Positions 43,608 to 53,663 of a stretch of 64,000 nt of DNA are shown piece by piece. The first letter of the stretch is position 1; every line of letters starts with the position of its first letter. A program made the position numbers and the translations under genes. The stretch is from positions 225,128 through 289,127 of the forward strand of contig DLHO01000009.1 in NCBI GenBank assembly GCA_002483265.1, written 5' to 3'. This DNA comes from Flavobacteriales bacterium UBA7666. GTDB lineage: Bacteria; Bacteroidota; Bacteroidia; Flavobacteriales_D; Crocinitomicaceae. The notes below the pieces were generated by a model, which saw only the letters and a list, made by a program, of their open reading frames with translations, ran no database searches and was not told where the DNA came from.

Positions 43608-45872
43608 ATGAAACAGACTTTCCTATTGGTGCTGCTTGCGTGCACCTTCCTTACTGAATTGTCCCATGCGCAGGGATTCTATGACAGATCAACTGTTCAA
43701 AAAATCGAAATATTCTTTAGTGCTTCCAATTGGGATGCGCAACTAGATGCACTCGCTGCAACGACAGAAGATTACTTATTGGCAGATTCCGTTCGGATTA
43801 ATGGGACTAGCTTTGATAGTGTTGGTGTAAAGTACAAAGGGAATAGCTCCTACAATCAGAACAACAACAAGAATCCGATCCATATTGAATTGGATTATGT
43901 ACATGGTAGTTATGATTATCAGGGGTATACAGATATCAAATTACAGAATGGTTATCAGGATCCATCCATGATTCGAGAGGTGCTTTCGTATGCAATTCTG
44001 GAACAATACATGGATTGTCCGAAGGCGAATTTTGCAAATGTTTACATCAATGGGACATTGCGAGGAGTCTATTCCAGTGCTGAATCGATTAATTCCAAGT
44101 TTAATGGTGAGCACTATTATACATCTGATGGATCTTTTTTCAAATGTAATCCAATTGGTGGAGCAGGTCCGGGAAGTGGAGTTAGCCCTGATTTGAAGTA
44201 TTTGGGAAGCGATAGTTCGCTTTACGCGAGTGGTTACGAATTGAAATCGAATTACGGATGGAATGATCTGGTAGATTTGGCAAACACTTTGAACAACAAC
44301 TTTTCTGCTATTGAATCCAAATTGGATATGGATCGTGCAATTTGGATGCTGGCATACAACAATGTATTGGTGAATCTGGATTCATACTCCGGAGCATTTC
44401 GTCAGAACTATTACTTATACAAAGATTTAAATGATCGATTCATTACAACTATTTGGGATTTGAACATGAGTTTTGCCGGTTTTCCAGGAGGACCAACCCA
44501 AGGACAGTCTTACACTGCAACAACACTGGATCCTTTTTCAAACAGTACTTCAACAGATCATCCCTTGATCCTGAAAATGCTTGCCAATCCGATGTATAAG
44601 CGCATGTATATGGCACATCTCAGAACCATTGTTCAGGAAATATTTGCTTCAGGTAGCTACCTGACTACAGCCAATGCATTACGTACTACTATTGATGCTT
44701 CTGTTCAAGCTGACCCATATAAGTTTTATACCTATACGCAGTTCCAAAATGGAATGACAACAACGGTGACAGGTGGTGGTCCGGGCGGGGGATCCACTCC
44801 GGGAATTCAACAGTTGATGGCTGCTCGCGTAACGTATTTTCAATCGAATGCAGATTATTTGTTAGCAGCTCCGGTAATTACAGCCTATGCAGCAAGTAAT
44901 AATACTCCTAATTACGGAGCAACGATTACAATCACGGCTACTTGTACAAATGAATCTACCGTATTCCTTGGATATCGTCTGGAGCATCCGCTTCGATTCA
45001 ATCGGATTCAAATGTATGATGATGGAATGCACAACGATGGTAATGCCGGAGATCATGTTTACGGAGCTGATGTTGTATTGAATGGTATTACTATGGAATA
45101 TTACATCTATGCTGAGAATGCAACTGCTGGAATTTTTAGTCCCAGTCGCGCAGAACATGAGTTTCACACTGTGAATATTACGATTGTTTTGCCTGCCATT
45201 GGTGATGTTTTGGTAAATGAACTGATGGCCGATAATAGTTCAACTGCATACGATTCAAATGGCGAAAACGATGATTGGGTTGAATTGTACAATCATACTT
45301 CAACTGCAAAGGATTTGTCCGGATTGTATTTGACAGATGATGTAACCAATTTGACCAAGTGGCAGATTCCGTTAGGGACAGCTATCAATGCCAATGACGT
45401 ATTGATTATCTGGGTTGATAATGACTCTGAACAAAGTGGTTTACATGCCAATTTCAAATTGAGTGCTTCTGGTGAGTCTGTAATCTTATCAGATGGAACA
45501 ACGATTTATGATCAGGTTGATTTTGGAATCCAGACACAAGACATTTCCTATGCCCGTTGCCCGGACGGAGGCGCCTTTACCTTTGCTGATCCTACATTTG
45601 ATGCTTTGAATAATTGCGCTTTGGGTCTGTATGAATGGTCACAATCAGCAGCACGCATTTATCCGAATCCAAGCAATGGAAATTTCACTATTCAAACAGA
45701 TGCCAAGGGAGCTTATGCAGTTTATGACTTGTCGGGACGTGAGGTTACAACCGGTTCTTTGGAAAATTCCGCAACGGTAATAGATGCTCAAATGTGGAAG
45801 CAAGGAACTTACTTAGTTCGTATTCAGGATAAATTGGGGAATTTGCAAACAACACAATTGATTAAGTATTAA
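43608..45872 (+). CDS. CotH-kinase-like, lamin-tail and T9SS-sorted protein
   Basis: 754 residues. Signal peptide (about 1-21), a CotH domain (about 25-420; GVKYKGNSSYNQNNNKNPIH, FITTIWDLNMSFAGFPG), a linker, a lamin-tail domain (about 527-645; VLVNELMADNSST, GENDDWVELYN) and a C-terminal T9SS sorting domain (about 682-754; IYPNPSNGNFTIQTDA, KQGTYLVRIQ). CotH in Bacillus phosphorylates spore-coat proteins; here the enzyme would be cell-surface or secreted. Kinase activity of this copy is untested. Confidence 0.85.
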   Translation: MKQTFLLVLLACTFLTELSHAQGFYDRSTVQKIEIFFSASNWDAQLDALAATTEDYLLADSVRINGTSFDSVGVKYKGNSSYNQNNNKNPIHIELDYVHGSYDYQGYTDIKLQNGYQDPSMIREVLSYAILEQYMDCPKANFANVYINGTLRGVYSSAESINSKFNGEHYYTSDGSFFKCNPIGGAGPGSGVSPDLKYLGSDSSLYASGYELKSNYGWNDLVDLANTLNNNFSAIESKLDMDRAIWMLAYNNVLVNLDSYSGAFRQNYYLYKDLNDRFITTIWDLNMSFAGFPGGPTQGQSYTATTLDPFSNSTSTDHPLILKMLANPMYKRMYMAHLRTIVQEIFASGSYLTTANALRTTIDASVQADPYKFYTYTQFQNGMTTTVTGGGPGGGSTPGIQQLMAARVTYFQSNADYLLAAPVITAYAASNNTPNYGATITITATCTNESTVFLGYRLEHPLRFNRIQMYDDGMHNDGNAGDHVYGADVVLNGITMEYYIYAENATAGIFSPSRAEHEFHTVNITIVLPAIGDVLVNELMADNSSTAYDSNGENDDWVELYNHTSTAKDLSGLYLTDDVTNLTKWQIPLGTAINANDVLIIWVDNDSEQSGLHANFKLSASGESVILSDGTTIYDQVDFGIQTQDISYARCPDGGAFTFADPTFDALNNCALGLYEWSQSAARIYPNPSNGNFTIQTDAKGAYAVYDLSGREVTTGSLENSATVIDAQMWKQGTYLVRIQDKLGNLQTTQLIKY

Positions 45873-46000
45873 ATGTGAAGGCTTCTGCTTGTTGAATATT
45901 GGTCAGGATAACACAAACAAGTTGAAAATTGCAAGATAGAAAGTTCATCTTGTAAGTTCGGACTTTTTGTACTAAATTTCTCCAGCTAAAACATACTATT

Positions 46001-47611
46001 ATGATTCCTGAAGAAATTGTACAGGAGCCCATCTCATTAAGTTTAACACCATACACCGGTGCCTGGACAAAGGCAGAAGCTGCCCATTTGCTGCGAAGAA
46101 CCATGTTTGGTGCAACTTTCACCCAGATTACACAAGCTGTAACAAATGGGATGAATGCGACTGTTGCTCAATTATTGACACTTCCTAGTGTTTCTCCGCC
46201 ATTGGCTTTTCATCCCGACGAAGCAGTTACTGCAGTTGGTTCGACTTGGATCAATGATGTCTTTCCTGCAAGTCCCGGGCCAACGAATAACGCACGATTA
46301 TACTCGCTTGGTGCTTGGTTCATGCAGCGAATTAATCAACCAACAGTCAGTATTCAGGAAAAAATGTGTTTGTTTTGGGACAATCATTTTGGAGTGGATG
46401 GAACCAATGAAGCGAAAGCGGTTTATGGGATGCATGAAAAGTATCGATTGAATTGTCTTGGAAACTTTAAACAGTTGACAAAAGATATGACCATCGACCC
46501 GATGATGCTTTTGTTTTTAAATGGTGCAACAAACAATTTGTTTTCACCCAATGAGAATTATGCACGCGAGTTATTGGAACTGTTTACAGTGGGTAAAGGA
46601 CCACAAGTTGGAACCGGTGATTACAGCAATTATACAGAAGCAGATGTTGCTGCCGGAGCAAAAATTTTAACCGGCTGGACAGTTGCAGATTTGTATAGCA
46701 CATCTGCAAGTCAACCTAGCAGTGTATTTTATCCGGTATTACACGACACATCAAGTAAGACATTGAGTCCTTATTTTGGTTCAACGGTTGTTTCCGATGC
46801 CGGAAATACCGAATATGCCAATTATGTAGATATTATTTTCAGCCAGCCCGACATGGCTAAATACTTGTGCCGAAAAATCTATCGCTGGTTTGTTAATTAT
46901 GATCTGACTGCAAGTGTTGAAAGCACAGTTATTGCAGACATGGCTTCAACGCTTAGTTCCAACAATTTTGAGGTCTTACCGGTTATTGAGCAATTGCTGA
47001 AAAGCGAGCATTTTTATGATATTTCTGTTCGTGGGGCGATCATCAAGAATCCGCTGGAATTATTGTTCTCCATGCTGAATGCTTCCGGTTCGATGCCGGC
47101 TTATTCAGTTCCGGTTAATTACGAAATCTATTTGAATCTCTATTACCTGAGTCAGGTAATGGGAATGGAATATCTGAGAGCTCCAAGTGTGGGTGGCTGG
47201 ACAGCTTATTATCAAACACCGGCTTTTTCCAGATTGTGGGCCAATTCCAGTTTATTGAAACTCCGATTTGATTTAGGATCCTTGATGACAGTCACACCGG
47301 GAATTGTGGTGAGTGGAAATGCACTTAAACTGAATGCGCTAAACCTTGTAAATAACTTAAGTATTCCGTCAAGTGCACCGCAAGTGATTGATGATATCCT
47401 GACAGTTTTTACTTGCAAAGGTGTTTCAGTTACTGAAAAAATTATCTTGAAATCCATTTTAACGAATGGACAACCTGATTTTGAATGGACAATCCAATAC
47501 AATGATTATTTGGCTGATCCCGGAAATACAACAGTAAGTACTCCAGTTCGACAACGAATTGAACTGGTGCTTTACAGACTGTTCCAGTTGCCTGAATCCC
47601 AAGTAATTTAA
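46001..47611 (+). CDS. DUF1800 protein
   Basis: 536 residues. The beginning (AHLLRRTMFGATFTQITQAV, about 28-47) and FNENYARELLELFTVGKG-type motif (NENYARELLELFTVGKG, about 184-200) are the DUF1800 signatures. DUF1800 and DUF1501 genes nearly always occur in pairs, as here (22 nt gap to the next gene). No signal peptide is obvious at the chosen start. The pair may act in export or modification of surface proteins; its chemistry is unknown. Confidence 0.85.
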   Translation: MIPEEIVQEPISLSLTPYTGAWTKAEAAHLLRRTMFGATFTQITQAVTNGMNATVAQLLTLPSVSPPLAFHPDEAVTAVGSTWINDVFPASPGPTNNARLYSLGAWFMQRINQPTVSIQEKMCLFWDNHFGVDGTNEAKAVYGMHEKYRLNCLGNFKQLTKDMTIDPMMLLFLNGATNNLFSPNENYARELLELFTVGKGPQVGTGDYSNYTEADVAAGAKILTGWTVADLYSTSASQPSSVFYPVLHDTSSKTLSPYFGSTVVSDAGNTEYANYVDIIFSQPDMAKYLCRKIYRWFVNYDLTASVESTVIADMASTLSSNNFEVLPVIEQLLKSEHFYDISVRGAIIKNPLELLFSMLNASGSMPAYSVPVNYEIYLNLYYLSQVMGMEYLRAPSVGGWTAYYQTPAFSRLWANSSLLKLRFDLGSLMTVTPGIVVSGNALKLNALNLVNNLSIPSSAPQVIDDILTVFTCKGVSVTEKIILKSILTNGQPDFEWTIQYNDYLADPGNTTVSTPVRQRIELVLYRLFQLPESQVI

Positions 47612-47633
47612 GTGTAGACCAAAATCAGAAACT

Positions 47634-49187
47634 ATGAAAAGAAGAAATTTTGTACAGTCGGTCGCACTTTCATCAATTGGAGCGCCACTGGTTTTAAAAA
47701 ACTTTAAATTCGGAGCCGTTACCGAAGACCTGTTTAAGACTTCGAGAGCTGCCGAAGACAGGGTTTTAGTAATTATTCGATTGAATGGCGGGAATGATGG
47801 TTTAAGCACCTTGGTTCCTTTGGATCAATATGCCAATCTGGCGATTCAGCGACCAAATATTTTGATTCCGCAGAATCAATTGCTAACGATTACTCCAACC
47901 AATGCCCTGCATCCGTCTATGACGGGAATGCGGGATATGTTCGACAATGAGCGTTTATCAATTATTCAGAATGTGGGATATCCCGAGCAAAACAGATCGC
48001 ATTTCAGATCCATGGACATCTGGACTTCAGGAATGCTGGATCCAAATGCAACACGGGGTTGGTTGGGCAGGCATTTAGATCATGACTTTCCAAACTTCCC
48101 GGGAGATTATCCAAATACTCAGAATCCGGATCCATTTGCAATCAGCATGGGATACGAAGTTTCTGCAACTTGTCAGGGATTGGAAGCGAACTTCTCTGTT
48201 GCTATCAATGATCCATTCGACAGTTACAACTTGGTAGAAACCGGGCAAGTGAATGACGGAACTTACTATGGTTCTCATATGGAATACCTGTCTACCTTGA
48301 TTGTGCAGGCAAATGCATACGGAGCTCAGGTGAATGCTGCCGCGAATGCCGGAAATTCACTTTCAACGATGTATGATCCGACAGATGATGTATCAAAAAA
48401 TCTGAAATACATTGCACAGATGATTTCGGGTGGTTTGAAAACAAAAATCTATATCGTCAATGTGAATGGTTTCGATACACACGATGCACAAGTTGTTGAC
48501 GGCGCTCCTACAACAGGCGCACATGCGAATTTACTTTCCCGTATTTCCAAAGCAGTTGCGGCTTTCCAGAATGATTTGAGTTTGTTAGGATTGGAGAATC
48601 GGGTAGCTGGAATGACCTTTTCTGAATTTGGAAGACAAATTGCTTCCAATGCGAGTGATGGAACAGATCATGGAGATGCTGCACCATTGTTCTTATTTGG
48701 TTCATGTATCAGCAGTGGAATTATTGGCCCAAATCCGGTTATTTCCAACACGATTGTCGATCAGGCAGGTGTTCCGATGCAAATTGACTTCAGAGACGTT
48801 TATGCGTCGATTTTAAGAGATTGGTTTGAGGCGGACACAACAGACATTCAGGCAATGTTTGAGCAAACCGTGAATTTCATCTCTGTTTTAGATTCGTGTA
48901 ACTTAGGATTGGATGAAAATTCGAACGAAAGTGATGTCTTTGTATTCCCTAATCCATGTGTGGATCAAACAACCTTGAAATTCAAATGTTCGGGTGAAAA
49001 AGTAACGATTCGTGTTTATGATACAAGTGGAACATTGGTCAGTGAAGTTTGTTCGAAAGAATTCCAGCCGGGAGAGCATTTAGTTCCGATTTACATGGAG
49101 GGAACTCCATCCGGAAACTATATTGTTACCGTCTATAAGAACTCAGGAACATTTACGAAGAAGTTCATCAAACTGAAAAATATCTAA
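47634..49187 (+). CDS. DUF1501 protein with T9SS sorting tail
   Basis: 517 residues. The N-terminus KRRNFVQSVALSSIGAPLVL looks like a twin-arginine signal. The DUF1501 body (about 40-420) has VLVIIRLNGGNDGLSTLVP, NRSHFRSMDIWTSG and a TFSEFGRQIASNASDGTDHG motif. It belongs to the alkaline-phosphatase-like superfamily. A T9SS sorting domain follows (about 440-517; VFPNPCVDQTTLKF, PSGNYIVTVYKN). Genetic partner of the DUF1800 protein. Presence of both Tat and T9SS signals suggests export folded to the periplasm and then outside. Confidence 0.85.
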   Translation: MKRRNFVQSVALSSIGAPLVLKNFKFGAVTEDLFKTSRAAEDRVLVIIRLNGGNDGLSTLVPLDQYANLAIQRPNILIPQNQLLTITPTNALHPSMTGMRDMFDNERLSIIQNVGYPEQNRSHFRSMDIWTSGMLDPNATRGWLGRHLDHDFPNFPGDYPNTQNPDPFAISMGYEVSATCQGLEANFSVAINDPFDSYNLVETGQVNDGTYYGSHMEYLSTLIVQANAYGAQVNAAANAGNSLSTMYDPTDDVSKNLKYIAQMISGGLKTKIYIVNVNGFDTHDAQVVDGAPTTGAHANLLSRISKAVAAFQNDLSLLGLENRVAGMTFSEFGRQIASNASDGTDHGDAAPLFLFGSCISSGIIGPNPVISNTIVDQAGVPMQIDFRDVYASILRDWFEADTTDIQAMFEQTVNFISVLDSCNLGLDENSNESDVFVFPNPCVDQTTLKFKCSGEKVTIRVYDTSGTLVSEVCSKEFQPGEHLVPIYMEGTPSGNYIVTVYKNSGTFTKKFIKLKNI

Positions 49188-49193
49188 TATAAA

Positions 49194-49234
49194 AAACCCC
49201 GAAGTGTCAGCCGTGGCTTACTACTTCGGGGTTT
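49194..49234. terminator. Bidirectional intrinsic terminator
   Basis: AAACCCCGAAGT (49194-49205) / ACTTCGGGGTTT (49223-49234), a perfect 12-bp stem between the convergent DUF1501 and DUF4412 genes, with A and T runs on both sides. Confidence 0.9.
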
Positions 49235-49253
49235 TATTTTCGTTTGAAATGGA

Positions 49254-49910
49254 TTATTGTCCACCCATATTTTTCAAATCTTCTTCAGTTACTACTGTAT
49301 AACCTTCAGGAACACTTAAGCTGAAAAGCTTTTTGTCTACTTTTTTCTCAAACTTAGTAGCAATGAAATGAATTGTCATTCCATTGTTTACTGCTGTAAA
49401 TTCCAATGGAACTCCACTAATTTTGCTGTTTCCGAATTGTTGGTGTCCTTTCAATGAAGCTTTCAAATCGCTTGCAATCCACATAATTGTTTCGTTGCCA
49501 TCTGCATCACGGGAAATCGTTTTGGTACACTTATAACCAATAATATCCTTTGTTTCAGAAGTTACTTCGATTTTTGGCTCTGCCGCTTTCTCAGTTTTAT
49601 CTTCTTTCGAAAGTTCTTTCATTTCAGTAGCAGTCTTGTTACCCATTACTTCCATTAACATCAAAGCTTTGTCAGCTTTCACATCAACGATTGTATTCAT
49701 TTTCATGAAGGTACCCATTGTCATATCGATTTTCGATTTTTCAGGGATGAAGTACAAGTCCATTGTAGATCCTTGCATCATAGGAATAGCCATTGCCATA
49801 TCCGGATTGTCGCTGGAGAAATCCATTGAATAGGAAATCTGCCCGGTTGTTTGTGCTATAGAAGTCCCAACTACAGCAAGAAATAAAATTGATAATAGTA
49901 AATGTTTCAT
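49254..49910 (-). CDS. DUF4412-family secreted protein
   Basis: 218 residues with a signal peptide (LLLSILFLAVVGTSIAQ). The motif ITYSMDF-like GQISYSMDFSS at the mature N-terminus, GYKCTKTISRDADGNETIMWIAS (about 127-149) and a C-terminal FSLSVPEGYTVV match DUF4412, a beta-rich periplasmic or outer-membrane domain related to LolA/LppX folds. Two lysine/glutamate-rich segments are internal. Function unknown. Confidence 0.75.
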   Translation of the reverse strand: MKHLLLSILFLAVVGTSIAQTTGQISYSMDFSSDNPDMAMAIPMMQGSTMDLYFIPEKSKIDMTMGTFMKMNTIVDVKADKALMLMEVMGNKTATEMKELSKEDKTEKAAEPKIEVTSETKDIIGYKCTKTISRDADGNETIMWIASDLKASLKGHQQFGNSKISGVPLEFTAVNNGMTIHFIATKFEKKVDKKLFSLSVPEGYTVVTEEDLKNMGGQ

Positions 49911-50063
49911 GTGTTTCTTTTTTACAAAAATGGCATAAATCTTTTGACTTATGCCACCTTTTATGGATTTCGTTATTTTTTGTTGTTAAAGAGTTAAAAA
50001 AAGTGCCTTCTACTCAGCTACGCTTATACAGAAGCTTTAGCATTCAGTCACCTTCCGGGATTT

Positions 50064-51401
50064 CTACCCGGTAATTGCTCCGATCAAATCTTTTCCGTTG
50101 GCATAAAGAATCAGCCCCAGAAGTAAGAAGAATCCTACGTATTGAGCATATTCCATAAACTTTTGTCCCGGAGCGCGCCCTGTGATCATTTCATATAATA
50201 AGAACATCACGTGACCTCCGTCCAATGCCGGAATAGGAAGTAAATTCATAATTGCAAGCATCATAGAAAGGAATGCCGTTAATGTCCAGAAAGCTTGCCA
50301 GTTCCAAACCGGAGGAAATAATTTTCCAATTGAACCAACACCACCAACAGATTTCGCCCCTTTCGCCGTAGCAACGTATTTGAATTGCGCCACATTCATA
50401 TACATGGTGCGAAGTCCTTTACCAAAACCAGATGTAAATGCTTCTCCGAAAGAATAATGCTGTGTATAAAAAGCACTTGTATCGGTACTAAGCTTTAGAT
50501 CTTTGAAATAAACACCTAACGATCCATCCTGACCAATGAAGGCATCTTTCTCCATTTCTTTTCCATCCCGCAAGATGGTGAAATGAGCTTTTTTTCCTTT
50601 GCTGTGATATACCTGAGAAGTGAGCTGATCGTGAAAATCAATATCCTGACCGTTTACTTTTAATAATTTATCTCCTTTTTTCAAGCCAATTCTTTTTGCA
50701 GCTGATTTGGGTAAAACACTATCCACATCTGAAATAAAGGCTCTGAGACCAAAGGTGTTTTTTTCAGCACCGTTTTCCCACATTTTATTTCCAATGTCTT
50801 CAGGAAGTACAATTGTTTCAATTTTCCCGCCTTGATGCTGTACTTTGAAATGACGCATATTGAAGATCAGGATTTCTCCACCCAATTGTTGCAACTCATC
50901 TAGTTTTTTTCCATCAACAGTCAATACTTTATCTCCTTGTTGAAAACCGAACTGCTCCATATACGGATGAATCGCCATTCCATTTACCATTTTGGATTGA
51001 TCGATTTTTTCTTCACCCCAAACGGCAAGAACCATAATGTAAAGAGCAAAACAAACAATCACATTCACGATGATCCCACCAAGCATAATGATCAAACGCT
51101 GCCAAGCCGGTTTCGATCTGAATTCCCACGGTTGAGGCGGTTGAGCCAATTGTTCTTTATCCATGGATTCGTCCACCATTCCAGCAATTTTCACATAGCC
51201 ACCTAAAGGAATCCATCCTAATCCCCATTCAGTTTCTCCGATTTTTTTCTTGAAAACGGAAAAATAAGGGTTGAAAAACAAGTAGAATTTCTCCACCTTG
51301 GTATTGAACCATTTCGCAGGTAAATAATGACCAAATTCGTGTACTACAATGAGAAAAGAAAGTGATAAAATCAGCTGAGCTGCGCGAACCCAAAAATCCA
51401 T
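50064..51401 (-). CDS. rseP: RseP-type site-2 membrane protease
   Basis: 445 residues. Zinc site HEFGH (H21, E22, H25) in the first membrane helix and the second-metal-ligand motif NLLPIPALDGGHVMF (about residues 387-401). Two PDZ-like segments lie between (GFQQGDKVLTVDGKKLD; GLKKGDKLLKVNGQDID). It is in the M50B family, which cleaves anti-sigma factors or signal peptides within the membrane. Its neighbours give no substrate hint. A TATATTTG box lies 20 nt before the ATG. Confidence 0.93.
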   Translation of the reverse strand: MDFWVRAAQLILSLSFLIVVHEFGHYLPAKWFNTKVEKFYLFFNPYFSVFKKKIGETEWGLGWIPLGGYVKIAGMVDESMDKEQLAQPPQPWEFRSKPAWQRLIIMLGGIIVNVIVCFALYIMVLAVWGEEKIDQSKMVNGMAIHPYMEQFGFQQGDKVLTVDGKKLDELQQLGGEILIFNMRHFKVQHQGGKIETIVLPEDIGNKMWENGAEKNTFGLRAFISDVDSVLPKSAAKRIGLKKGDKLLKVNGQDIDFHDQLTSQVYHSKGKKAHFTILRDGKEMEKDAFIGQDGSLGVYFKDLKLSTDTSAFYTQHYSFGEAFTSGFGKGLRTMYMNVAQFKYVATAKGAKSVGGVGSIGKLFPPVWNWQAFWTLTAFLSMMLAIMNLLPIPALDGGHVMFLLYEMITGRAPGQKFMEYAQYVGFFLLLGLILYANGKDLIGAITG

Positions 51402-51421
51402 AGTTTTTATTTAAAGTGGAA

Positions 51422-51429
51422 CAAATATA
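51422..51429 (-). promoter_or_regulatory. -7 box TATATTTG of rseP
   Basis: Perfect TAnnTTTG on the minus strand; predicted leader about 16 nt. Confidence 0.5.
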
Positions 51430-51497
51430 AGAAAAAGCGCCAGCTTTTGAAGACTGGATTACGACAAACGTCAGTGCGAAAGTAATCTAGGAATAGT

Positions 51498-51573
51498 GAT
51501 TAGGCAATAGGTATTAGACAAGTAATCTTACTAATCACTTTTGCCTAATGGCGATTTGGCTATTGCCTAAATC
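51498..51573. repeat. Imperfect inverted repeat, GATTAGGCAATAG type
   Basis: GATTAGGCAATAG (51498-51510) and CTATTGCCTAAATC (51560-51573) are near reverse complements. TACTAATCAC-like units in between pair with AGTGATTAG. It lies downstream of the 119-residue gene and upstream of rseP. Confidence 0.5.
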
Positions 51574-51931
51574 AGGGTTGTACATTTTTTGTGGAAAAAC
51601 CATGATGCTCAAAGTATTCCAGAATAGCTTCTTTCATGAAAGCCTGCTGCTCTTCTTCACTTAGGGGAGGAAGCTCTTTCAGGAATTCAAAATGCGGCCA
51701 ATTCTCCGGATCTCTTCCTTTGAATGCATAATATCCATAGGGCTCCAGCAAGGTGCAAATCGCCACATGCATCAAATCGGTTTTTTCGTGCTTTTTGAAT
51801 AATTTATACCCTACACCCAATTCCTCTACTCCAATGAGGAAAAGCATAGCTTGCAAATCTATTCCCGGGCCAAAAGTCGGTTCTAATTGTTTTGCCAGGT
51901 TTTGGTAACGTAGTTCTAATGCGTAATCCAT
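51572..51931 (-). CDS. 119-residue conserved-looking protein, unknown
   Basis: No signal peptide or membrane segment. Acidic, mixed-fold: LQAMLFLIGVEELGVGYKLF and a C-terminal EEEQQAFMKEAILEYFEHHG helix. I recognise it only as the kind of short protein often conserved across Bacteroidota. A perfect TAATTTTG box ends 4 nt before the ATG, which predicts a leaderless mRNA and supports the start. Confidence 0.65.
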   Translation of the reverse strand: MDYALELRYQNLAKQLEPTFGPGIDLQAMLFLIGVEELGVGYKLFKKHEKTDLMHVAICTLLEPYGYYAFKGRDPENWPHFEFLKELPPLSEEEQQAFMKEAILEYFEHHGFSTKNVQP

Positions 51932-51935
51932 AATT

Positions 51936-51943
51936 CAAAATTA
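51936..51943 (-). promoter_or_regulatory. -7 box TAATTTTG 4 nt before the 119-residue gene
   Basis: Perfect TAnnTTTG on the minus strand, then four bases, then the ATG at 51931. Confidence 0.55.
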
Positions 51944-52055
51944 ATGATTTGAAAAGGATAAATTCGTGCATTCACTTTTTAGTTCTTTTGGATTTGGTTT
52001 TTTTAACTCGAAACCGAGATCGAATAATTCGTAATTAGGCATTCGTAATTCGTAA

Positions 52056-53471
52056 TTAATGAATGTATCCCGGTTGTCCTTTTTGAATGCGGTCGAAGAT
52101 CCAATCATAACTATAAACCATGTGCGAATGGACAAAATGTTTATTCGGCCAATTGTACGGAGAACAAATGCGTCCCACATGAATGGATTGTTGGACATCA
52201 ATTCCCCAAACGGTAGCTTGAGGCGCAACACCATCTTGATAACAAAGTGCATCCGCATCTTTTTGTCCCAGATTGGAGCCATATTGCCACACTTCTTCAA
52301 ATTTATTCCAGTCTAATCCTTTGTAACCGGCATTTTCTGGTGCCAGAAAGTACAATTTGCCCAAAACAACTTGATCTTTCAATGTTTCCAGCATTCCCAA
52401 GGTGTAAGCATAGCCCATGCTGTGACAAACAATATCAATGGTGTCTTTTACCAGATAGCTGTTTGGAGTATTGCGAATTTCATTCAAAAAACTCTTTCCG
52501 GCGATTACACCACGCGAATAACGGTAATCAAAACCTTCCGGATTGGAGATCTGATTTAAACGGGTGTACTTTTTATTTGAAATCCGTGAATGAACCGAGC
52601 GAAGATAACTCCACCCGAAACCCAGCTTTGAATGATGATTAGAAGTGCTTACAGGAAAACTGGCATCGAGATAAAAACTGGTATCCGGATTTAAGCGCTT
52701 GATAAAACGATCGTCTATTTTAAACCAGTAGTTCGTGCGGTCATTCATGTAAACCTCATTTCGGCTTTCATGTTTGTCGTATTTCGGACCGCGATATCCA
52801 TTGATAAAAACCAAATACCGTTTTGCTTTGGGTTGTTGTTTTTGGATAATTGCCTGACTCAATTCATCACCTGTAAATGCAAAAACGTGTTGAAAAGCCG
52901 AATTTTCACGAGGTCCGCCAGCATTGTCAGGATAGAAATAGGAAACCACCCGATAAGTATTATTTTTTATGGAAATACTGTTTTGTTTGCTTAGTGAAAG
53001 GTTATTTCCAGACGATAGGAACGTGAGCTTTTCCTGAAAAGAAATAAAATTCAGAACCAATCCTGCAGTACTGCTGTGCCATTTTCCTTTTCGCTTAATG
53101 TAAATGACCGTTTGAGGATCCGAAGGATAAAGGCAATTGAAAACAAATTTGTTGCCGTGAAGTTTTTTCGAAAAGCTACTATTCAGTTTGTAGTTTCTGC
53201 CAATTTCCAATACCTGTTGCATGAACGCAGTATCGCTCAGTGTACATTTTTTGGTCGATTTTACCGTATCCACTAAAACTACCCGATTCAAACTAAAAGG
53301 AGCATAGGTTTTTGATCCGGTAATGGTTCCGTCTTCGCCTTCTTCCCAGAAGTAATAATAGACCAAGCTTACCTTTGTTTGGAACTGCGGTCTACGAACT
53401 GGTTCATTCTGACCAACTACGGAGAGAATACTCAAGCTAAAAACAATGAAAATTAGTGCAGAGAGCTTCAT
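52056..53471 (-). CDS. Secreted alpha/beta-hydrolase (lipase-like)
   Basis: 471 residues with a signal peptide (LSALIFIVFSLSILSVVGQ). The C-terminal half has YLVFINGYRGPKYDK (oxyanion-side strand), a nucleophile elbow DIVCHSMGYAYTLG with S351 (CHSMG in place of GHSMG) and a late histidine region (NKHFVHSHMVYSYDW). The N-terminal half (about 25-220) is an unclassified beta-rich domain. Predicted to be a periplasmic or outer-membrane esterase or lipase. The box before the start is TATATTTA, one mismatch from consensus, 4 nt before the ATG. Confidence 0.7.
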   Translation of the reverse strand: MKLSALIFIVFSLSILSVVGQNEPVRRPQFQTKVSLVYYYFWEEGEDGTITGSKTYAPFSLNRVVLVDTVKSTKKCTLSDTAFMQQVLEIGRNYKLNSSFSKKLHGNKFVFNCLYPSDPQTVIYIKRKGKWHSSTAGLVLNFISFQEKLTFLSSGNNLSLSKQNSISIKNNTYRVVSYFYPDNAGGPRENSAFQHVFAFTGDELSQAIIQKQQPKAKRYLVFINGYRGPKYDKHESRNEVYMNDRTNYWFKIDDRFIKRLNPDTSFYLDASFPVSTSNHHSKLGFGWSYLRSVHSRISNKKYTRLNQISNPEGFDYRYSRGVIAGKSFLNEIRNTPNSYLVKDTIDIVCHSMGYAYTLGMLETLKDQVVLGKLYFLAPENAGYKGLDWNKFEEVWQYGSNLGQKDADALCYQDGVAPQATVWGIDVQQSIHVGRICSPYNWPNKHFVHSHMVYSYDWIFDRIQKGQPGYIH

Positions 53472-53494
53472 TTTGTAAATATATTAACTTTTGA

Positions 53495-53621
53495 AATTGA
53501 AAATGGAGAATGGAAAAATTGAAAAGGTTAATATCTCTTAACTGCGCTAATGCTTGTTTTTATCAAAAGAGATGCTTTCTCTTCTTTTCAATTGTCAATT
53601 TTCAATTCTCCATTTTCAATT
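53495..53621. repeat. AATTGAAAATGGAGAAT-type long inverted repeat
   Basis: The left arm (about 53495-53527, AATTGAAAATGGAGAATGG...) and right arm (about 53585-53621) are imperfect reverse complements over about 33 nt. ATCTCTT/AAGAGAT pair inside. It lies between the divergent hydrolase and yebC genes. Confidence 0.65.
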
Positions 53622-53633
53622 AAACCTTTTCAT

Positions 53634-53641
53634 TATTTTTG
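53634..53641 (+). promoter_or_regulatory. -7 box TATTTTTG of yebC
   Basis: Perfect TAnnTTTG, 22 nt before the ATG at 53664. It supports that start over the upstream frame at 53550. Confidence 0.5.
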
Positions 53642-53663
53642 CGCTCAACATAAAACAACAGAA

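Noticed and set aside
51941..52300. Minus-strand 119-residue frame overlapping the end of the hydrolase gene
   Set aside because: Most of it lies in another frame of the hydrolase, whose nucleophile elbow and signal peptide are clear.
53550..53663. Upstream extension of YebC
   Set aside because: It runs through an inverted repeat and lies upstream of the promoter box; the family starts at MGRAFEY.
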